A stretch of 64,000 nt of DNA, taken from assembly GCA_029448655.1 (NCBI GenBank), contig JACCLO010000007.1, forward strand, positions 1,488,001-1,552,000. The letters are read 5' to 3'. Numbering within the stretch: the first letter of the stretch is position 1; every line of letters begins with the position of its first letter. The translations under genes were made by a program, and so were the position numbers. The notes below the pieces were generated by a model that saw nothing but the letters and a program-made list of their open reading frames with translations, was not told the origin of the DNA and searched no databases. Source of the DNA: Wolfiporia cocos. Lineage: Eukaryota; Basidiomycota; Agaricomycetes; Polyporales; Phaeolaceae. Shown in pieces: positions 57,526 to 64,000 of the stretch.

Positions 57526-58726
57526 ATGGCGGCGGTATCCCTCTCCAACTCGCCAATCACGCAGGTCTCGCAAACTCCTGTTCAGACCAATCTACAACCC
57601 CACCTGCTAACCAGGCTGCTGCTCGACTTGCGCGGTAAACGCTTCTCCGTAGACCGAGAGACCATCATGAACCTTCCCGAATCGGTCCTTCTCTGTTTGT
57701 TTCCCAATGGGCTTGTACTAAGCCGTCAAAGCGCGGCATTATCAGATGGTGGCGATAATGACGATTATGAGGAGCTGTACGCTGTAGATGTGCGTATTGG
57801 TCATTTGGCCGAAATGTCTGTGAACATTGCTGAAACGTCATTGCCAGTTCGACCCAGAGTGCTTCTCGTACGTTCTCACGTTCTTCCGGAATGCGTCAGA
57901 CACATTCTACGGGACCCCCACTTCGCCCGGACTATTCGCGGCGCAACAGCAGTTACTTGACGGTGGCTCGCCGACATCCGACTTCGGCCCTACCCCGTCG
58001 CAGAACCCCCTCCTGACCAAACAAGCGATTATTGTTCTCAGAGAGGAATTGGAGTACTTTTCTATCCCACCGAAAGATAGCAACGCAGCGACGAACGCGA
58101 GTGGTATCGCCAATGAAGCGCTCCTTGATCTGAAGCGGAAATGCGGTGACTATCTCCTTCATAAACGCAACATCTTCACCGCCCTCCAGCGCAATGTTAA
58201 CAAGGAGAATAACATTGCGGAACAACACCTCATTGACATGCTGTGTATGAGGTATGTTCCATAAGAACCGTCGCTGGGCGACCGAACCCATCTAGTTATG
58301 TAGCGGGTTCGACCGCGAGGACGAATGGGGTTATCGTGCCATGGAACCATCAAGGTGCTGCATCTCATCAATTGCTCTCGTGCTTCTGAAAACTGGGATT
58401 GTTCACCATCCTCCCGGCCCCACTGGCGAGCGTCAAGTGGCCGTTGATTACAACCAAATGGCGACGGCTCAGAAGCTGCTTCTGTTCTGGCGGAAGCCGG
58501 CAGTACGTGACTCGTCTTATGCCATTGACGTGATTCGTTCATGAATTCTCACAGCGTAAATGCTGGTGGGACGGCATTGAGGTCAATCTCGCAGAGGCTG
58601 GCGGGCCGGATAAGCTCCTCAAGCTCTGGGCTAGAAGAGTTTGGACGCTTGAGCTCAGCCTGGTCTGTATCTTTCTCTTCGCTCTGCAAGCGAGAATCAT
58701 GCTAATGCACTGGTTCGCAGGTGTAG
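57526..58726 (+). CDS. WHI2-like BTB/POZ (KCTD-type) protein
   Basis: Exons 57526-57789, 57848-58251, 58304-58502 and 58555-58662 plus a last exon at 58721 (GTG TAG) sum to 981 nt, or 326 aa. The BTB domain is of the T1/KCTD type: LLLDLRGKRFSVDRETIMNL, PESVLLCLFPNGLVLSRQ, VDFDPECFSYVLTFFRNASD. In yeast, Whi2 with Psr1/Psr2 phosphatases restrains growth under stress and amino-acid limitation. LRGK-F-V-R-ETIM-LPESVLLCLFPNG is the conserved signature shared with Whi2. The C-terminal part (GFDREDEWGYRAMEPSRCCI, RKCWWDGIEVNLAEAGG, RRVWTLELSLV) matches the family's second block. If the last intron (58663-58720) is not spliced, the frame continues beyond 59000, but ending at LELSLV fits the family better as I recall it. 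Confidence 0.82.
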
Positions 58727-59343
58727 TTTCTCTTGCTTCTGAGATACCATTTGTCATTTTGCACTCTGTAGCGGACACTGCTCACTGGTTCTGTACACAC
58801 ATCGGCATGCTTCGGATACCCTATATTTGCCTGCATATACGTACACCATCTGCCTATCTATCCCTTGCCTGTGACGGCTCTCCGACCGAAGTTATATGTG
58901 GGTGCGCTGATCAGCGTCGGCCGAGCTGTCATAGATCGCGTCAGTTACTACGCAGTCTGTCTCGTGGTTTGCTTCGGATACCTTTAGCTAATGCACTTGT
59001 GAACGACCCTCACGGGAGAACGGGAGAACCACGTAAGTAGCAGGCTTGTCTACCAGAAGATGTAAGTGACTTGGGGCCGTGACAAGGGAATTGTCTGCGG
59101 CATACGCCGTTGCAATATTGGGGAATTTGAACCCCGCTCAATTTGAGCCTCCTCATGCTTTCTATTTTAGGTCGTCGCAATCGCCGCTCGCGATTGCAAC
59201 TTTCATAGCTGTAGTCTGCATTAAACCATAGTCCGTATTGCTTTCCCTAAAATCTGCGCATAAAACCGCATATTGACCGACATTGGCAAATCCATTGAAG
59301 CTAGACCCTTCAGCGACCCGAAGATCGTTATCGCGCTCATAGA
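58727..59343. other. Spacer WHI2-like / LTO1
   Basis: 617 bp. A perfect 8-bp inverted repeat with a 5-nt loop (GCAATCGC cgctc GCGATTGC) lies at 59177-59197, about 150 bp upstream of the LTO1 start. Otherwise nothing recognised. Confidence 0.5.
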
Positions 59344-59983
59344 ATGGACTTTGACTTGGAATCTTTGATCAATGTAGAACAAGCGTGCGCCATCCCTCCA
59401 TTTCCTCGAACCTTTGGTTGTTATCGAAAAACCTCAGATTCTACGATGCTGGTTACGAAGATGGATTCTCACATGGTCGCATACATGGTTCTATCGAAGG
59501 TAGGGCTCTAGGAAGAGAGAAAGGATTTGAAATGTGGGAGGAAGTCGGCTTCTACCAGGGCTTTGCCATGATGTGGCAAGAAATCCATACCATCCAAGGT
59601 CTCAGCGATGAGTGAGTCAGATGTCCGCAGCTGCTTGTGATCATGCTGACAGGGCGTACCATCGATTATCGAGCAGCCGGATTGCACACCATGTCCGACA
59701 TCTTCTGGATTTGATTGCACAATTCCCTCAAACGAATCCTTCTGTGGTTGAGCCATCCGACCTTGACATTCCGAGGCTTTTCCGACAAATCCGCTCACGC
59801 TACAAAGCACTATGCGCTACCTTGGGTGTCCGGCCAACCTTGCGGGCAGGTGGATCGTCTACTCCTGCGCAGGAGCTTGATCCTGCTGATAGCGCGGAAG
59901 TCCCCCGGCAAGGTGGCAGCAGGATCGTGTGGCCTGTGCAGTCCGCCGATAAAGCACCCACCAAAGAGGAGTTGAGTTTCTGA
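59344..59983 (+). CDS. LTO1: LTO1/ORAOV1 (Yae1-family deca-GX3 protein)
   Basis: Partner of Yae1 in the adaptor that delivers Fe-S clusters to the ribosome-recycling ATPase Rli1/ABCE1. Exons 59344-59384, 59438-59611 and 59653-59983 sum to 546 nt, or 181 aa, close to the family size. MDFDLESLINVEQAFYDAGY leads into the repeated G-x3 helix motif EDGFSHGRIHGSIEGRALGR and EKGFEMWEEVGFYQGFAMMW, which is the defining feature of Yae1/LTO1 proteins. LTO1 normally ends in a C-terminal Trp that targets the CIA complex. Here the end is KAPTKEELSF, so that residue is absent. It lies downstream of, and on the same strand as, the WHI2-like gene. Confidence 0.93.
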
Positions 59984-61777
59984 GAACAATTTCGTCCACG
60001 CCACCTGCCGAAAGGAGCTTTCCGAGAAAACTCAGTTTTATGTAAGAGGCATGGTGCGTTCCTATTATCAGATACTGCGCTGACCACGGCCTCGTGTGTC
60101 GCAGCGACCGGACAGTCCCATATTTGGTCCGGCCGACATCGTGGCGTCCACTGGCAATTGTCTCGGCATCACTCGGAGCTACATTGCTCTGCAGTGCTAC
60201 TTGCCAAGGCTCGCTCAATAGGAGAATACACAGCACGAACTCCTTATCGCTGATGATCGCGTCGTAGTGCTCCACTTAATTCATTGGCAAGATGACATAG
60301 CCGTTACCGAGTGCTCGTCCTGAAGCCTGATCTCTCAGACATTTCTGTTTGTATCATCTCGCCTCGTGTTCCTGCCTCGGGAGTACCCGGCAATCAAAGC
60401 CATTGGGTGATCGTTCTACACTCCCCGCGCTATCCCCCGATACGAGTACTGAGTTCTCCGTTGCGTTGGATGCCTTCCGAGCTTGACGGCTTCCATCTGA
60501 GACCATTACCCGACCTAGTTTTGACGGAAGTTACCAAATCGCGGGACCAACGTGTATCCGTGCTTTGCTACAGGATCTCCGTATCGCTCATCGTGTCAGC
60601 ATCATGGCGGCGCTCCTCGCGCCTCTGCGGCGTGCCAAACCTGTTATCTATGCTACCTGACGGCGCTTGACAAATTCGACCACATGGGAACTCCGGCGGG
60701 TTATTCAGAAAGCTACGCCACTCGAGGGAGCAGCTGATGTACTCGTCAGCGTGTCCGTCTGCGTGCTGCACCCTTCGGTGACATCATGCTGCTGTGGAAG
60801 TGCAGGTGTTGACTCATATTCGTCAGTCTTGTCGCACGCGTATTGACCACCCGCCGTCAGGATATGAGCGTGGCGCTGTTGACCACGGGAAGAAGTCATC
60901 TGATTCTCCCCGAAGACACGATAGACGGAGAGGACGCGCTGAGGTGTGCCTGGCACCGGACTTAGCCCGCGCATTGTCGATCGTGCAGCTCGGCGAATGC
61001 CAAATCTTGGCCCCGCAAAACTCAGAACTGTGAGAAGACGCTCGGTGATGTCGTGCGCTCCGAGGTCTGACATGATGGTCTCCGTCGGCCTGCCAAACTC
61101 TGGGTTCTTAGTGCACAGGCGTGCAGTTATCGTTATCCCCGAACGGAAAGCCGGAACATGGTGCTTTGCCGTCCTCCGCGCACCGACAACGTGCTGGAGC
61201 TTTGGCAACGAGCGTCTCGCTTCGGATCTCTCATATCAGAGAGGTGTCCGCCTCACATCGATCTCATGGCCCACAAATCTCCACACTCCCATAGGCCACA
61301 TGGACGACTGTCCCGGAGCCGCCCAAAGGAAGAGGAGCTCGTGATTGAGAGGGTGGTCGAATGAATTGGGCTAGAAGCGAATAATTGAAGATATTCTGGG
61401 TCAGACTTCCATGCTTCCGCTGCGGCTACTCCGTTTCGAGCGAGCTCGAGCACGGGACTGTGCATTGTACCTCACAGCTGTTCAAGAATGCGTGCTTGAT
61501 CGATGCTGCATGGCAACCTAGAAAGGAGTCCTCTCACACTCGTGGGGCGGGCACTAAGATCTCAACGGAAGGTCCAATCTGAAGGATTATTGGGTGTTTT
61601 CCATCCTCCTGCTTCCAGAGAATGTGACTACCGATAGCGGATAGATTGAGTTGCGAACCGCCGATGGAAGGCTTGCTACGTTTCATATTTGTGTGGCCAG
61701 ATGTTACAACGCATTCACTGATAGTACATTTCCGCCTGATACATTTGTTCGTCTCAGTCTTACGTACCGGACAAAAA
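59984..61777. other. 1.8-kb spacer
   Basis: Frames of 60-167 codons on both strands (for example 60705-61208 minus, 60311-60670 plus) overlap each other and show no domain. They could be decayed coding sequence, but none can be supported. Confidence 0.4.
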
Positions 61778-64000
61778 TCAATGCGCACAGCACGCCCCGG
61801 CGTCGTTCCCGGAAAACGCGGGCACACTGCGCGGATCGTTTGCGCCGGGGACGTCCATACTCGGGTTGCTCTTGAAGAAGTTTGTCGGCCTAAAGAGCAG
61901 ACGGACATGCTCGACGGGCATAACAGGCCAGTCCTCCGGCCTGGGAATGTGCGTAATACCTATTTTCAGCTCGTTAGCCCGCTTCGCGGCACAGCGCGGG
62001 AAACACTCCACCAGTCGTGAGGAAGACGAGGATGTCCTGCTCCTCGAGGCTCTCGTCGCCCTGTGCCCACGCCGCGAGCGAGTCCGCCGGCGTCTCCCGC
62101 GTCTGCGGGACGTACTTGCCCGCGGGCCACATCCGCCCGCCCTTGTGCGTCTCGACGTCGCGCACGACCCACAGCGGGCGCGTCGCGAACGGCGCGCGCC
62201 GCGCGACCAACCCGTCCGGCCGCGTAAACAGCGGCACCGCCGCGCCGCGGAGGCCAGTGATCGTGTACCCGCCCGGCTTCCCCGAGTAGACGTGCGTCGT
62301 CTTGGGGTTGATGATCGACCAGCGGCGGTCCGTCGCGTGGCTCACGTCGCGCGCACCCTCGCGCGCACGCGCGATCGGCCGGCTTTGCGTGAGGAACGCG
62401 TTCCCCGCGTAGTTCGCCGCGGAGCCGGTCGGCGCCTCCGGGAGGGGCACGACGTCCGTCTCGACGACGGTGTTGTGCAGTCCGTCGACCATCGGGTCGA
62501 CGCGGAAGGAGAAGATGTGCTGGTGGTAGTGCGCGTTGATGCCGGGCGCGAGCGTCGTGCCGAACGGCGTCGGCTCGTTGTCCTGTTTCGCGTAGACTTG
62601 CAGGATACCTGTGAGCCGCGTTTCGATCTCGATGTTTCCGTCCTGGTAGAAGTAGTAGTTCCAAATGTACTCTGCAATCGCAGTCAGTCATCTCGTATGA
62701 TCTGGCTCATCAAAAGCATATACCGTAGTTGGCTAGCGTGCATATCATGCTGACGACGAGCCTGCGGCTGCGGACAGCATGAGAGCGACCACCGGTGCGG
62801 AAGTCAGTGTGCTTCCACAGCAGGCCGGCATCCTCCTCATGGATGCAGATGACGTTTTTGATGACAATAGCTGAACCATCGTGTGCGACATACGCGCCAG
62901 GCTTCAAACGTCTGGAGGTAAACGCCACGAACGATGTACCAGCTCTGGATACATACCAGGTAGTGGATTTGTCCGAGGCAATCGCAGCCCAGGGCAAGTT
63001 CGTTGGCCATCGTGCCCATACCGTACTCTCCTCTGGGCGAAGGTTTATTAACTATTCCGAGTTCACTGATGGCGTGGACCAACTCACGTGTCGAAGGCGT
63101 GCTTCCTCGGATGAGGATGCTCAGGCGCGCCGTACGGGACAACCATCTCGGACAAGGATAAGCGGTAGAAGATCGGACGCACGTTCCCGTCGTCATTGTA
63201 CGTGATCGTCGAGAGCGCGATGCCCTCCCGATGGTGGAACGCTTTCAGCACTGCGTCAGCATCGCACTCATGTCACCAGCCGCATCCAGCACCTACCGAT
63301 GTGCATCTTCCACTTCTGCCACTCGAGCACATGGCCGTCCATCTTGAAGCTGACGCCCTCGGGCTGGACGACGTGCAGCGGCTTCACGTCATCGCGGAAC
63401 TTGAAGTTCTCCGCGCCGGGCTTCTGGAGTATAAGGTCCGGGAGGAAGTCCCATGCCTCGCGCGGCGGCGGGATGCGCGTGCGCCCGGACGCAGCGAGAG
63501 CATCCTCCGTGAGCGACGGCGGCGCGGCTGTGCTGGTCGAGAGCTCGACGTCGAGCCCGTGCTTCGTGAAGAGTGTGCCGGGCGCGGCCTTGGACTTGTA
63601 GTTCGCAGGGAAGTCGATGTGAATAACTTTCTGCGCGATGGAGTCTACCACGGGGACGAAGTCCTGTGTGGCAGGTCAGCAGAGGCGACGCTTCACGTAT
63701 GAGGTGCATACTAGAGGGTGGGCGTAGAGATTCTCGTGCCGTCCGAAGCGCGCGAAGAGCAGAGCCTGTTGGATGCGTTTCTTCTTGTCAAAGCGGGCAT
63801 CGTAGCCGATCGCCCAGCCATCCGCATGGAGCTGCTCCGGCTGGATTCCTGCGGTGCATGTTGTAAACAATGCGCATGCTCAGTTGGCGAGTGCCGCAAC
63901 AACGAGCTCACCGACTTCTGCCGCAAGCTGCTGGACTCGCTTGTCTTCGCGGATGATCTTTTCACAAAGGAGCAGCTCTTCGACCGAGATCTGCGGCTGG
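61778..64000 (-). CDS. Copper amine oxidase (primary-amine oxidase), 5' end outside window
   Basis: Oxidises primary amines to aldehydes with H2O2 and NH3, using Cu(II) and a self-made topaquinone. Reading leftward: [20 protein letters not shown] (about 63938-64000), [148 protein letters not shown] and [18 protein letters not shown]. The TPQ consensus N-Y-E-Y is intact (split by an intron after the first Tyr). The His-x-His pair (HYHQH) and the distal His (THIPRPE) for copper are present, as is the catalytic Asp in AFDTGEYG. The stop TGA is at 61778-61780 after NDAGACCAH. The protein continues N-terminally beyond 64000. It looks active. No signal peptide can be judged. Confidence 0.95.

Noticed and set aside
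59110..59145. tRNA-like B box on the minus strand (ggttcaaattcc)
   Set aside because: The T stem has a mismatch and a wobble pair, no A box lies at the right distance, and no acceptor stem can be formed.
61866..62753. 295-codon plus-strand open frame
   Set aside because: Antisense to the copper amine oxidase exon, rich in Arg from GC-skewed codons.
1..64000. Secondary-metabolite cluster around the PDR transporter, SDR and amine oxidase
   Set aside because: No PKS, NRPS, terpene synthase or P450 is present, and the three genes are far apart among housekeeping genes.

Overview
This window is nuclear DNA of a filamentous basidiomycete, most likely an agaricomycete. The evidence is many short introns (usually 48-70 nt), frequent small exons, GC-rich coding sequence between AT-richer spacers, and protein families typical of that group. 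No bacterial operon, CRISPR array, rRNA or convincing tRNA gene is visible. I read about 22 gene loci. For roughly half of them I reconstructed every exon, and the exon sums close in frame.

Layout. The left edge holds the 5' part of a DDM1/HELLS-type SNF2 remodeler (-). About 3.7 kb without a readable gene follows. Next come a 23-exon PDR-type ABC transporter (+, 1504 aa), a short-chain dehydrogenase (-), a FAB1-type PI3P 5-kinase (-) and cyclophilin H (-). Cyclophilin H is divergent from the U5 snRNP protein Dim1/Dib1 (+). Then come an unrecognised conserved-looking protein (-), a five-TM protein with a long RS/Ser/Pro-rich tail (-), an IMD/BAR-like protein (+) with an 831-nt intron, and SUMO (+).

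From 34.05 to 38.54 kb lies a head-to-tail tandem duplication of a convergent pair: Rab geranylgeranyltransferase beta (BET2) and DPH3. Both BET2 copies are intact. Only the second DPH3 copy is intact; the first is truncated by a deletion. The intact DPH3 is divergent from mitochondrial MTO1/GidA (+).

The right part holds a DUF2470-like membrane protein (-), a TA-flanked 411-bp inverted-repeat element (MITE-like), and a disordered acidic protein (-). It continues with a multi-TM agaricomycete membrane protein (+), PXR1/PINX1 (+), a VWA-like protein possibly related to Med25 (-), a WHI2-like BTB protein (+), LTO1 (+), and a copper amine oxidase (-) that runs off the right edge.

Most genes are housekeeping functions. 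The points that stand out are the BET2-DPH3 tandem duplication, two divergent pairs of functionally related genes (tri-snRNP proteins; wobble-uridine modification), three GC-AG introns, microexons as small as 9 nt, and a FAB1 without an N-terminal FYVE domain. I found no clear sign of a wholly new biological system.
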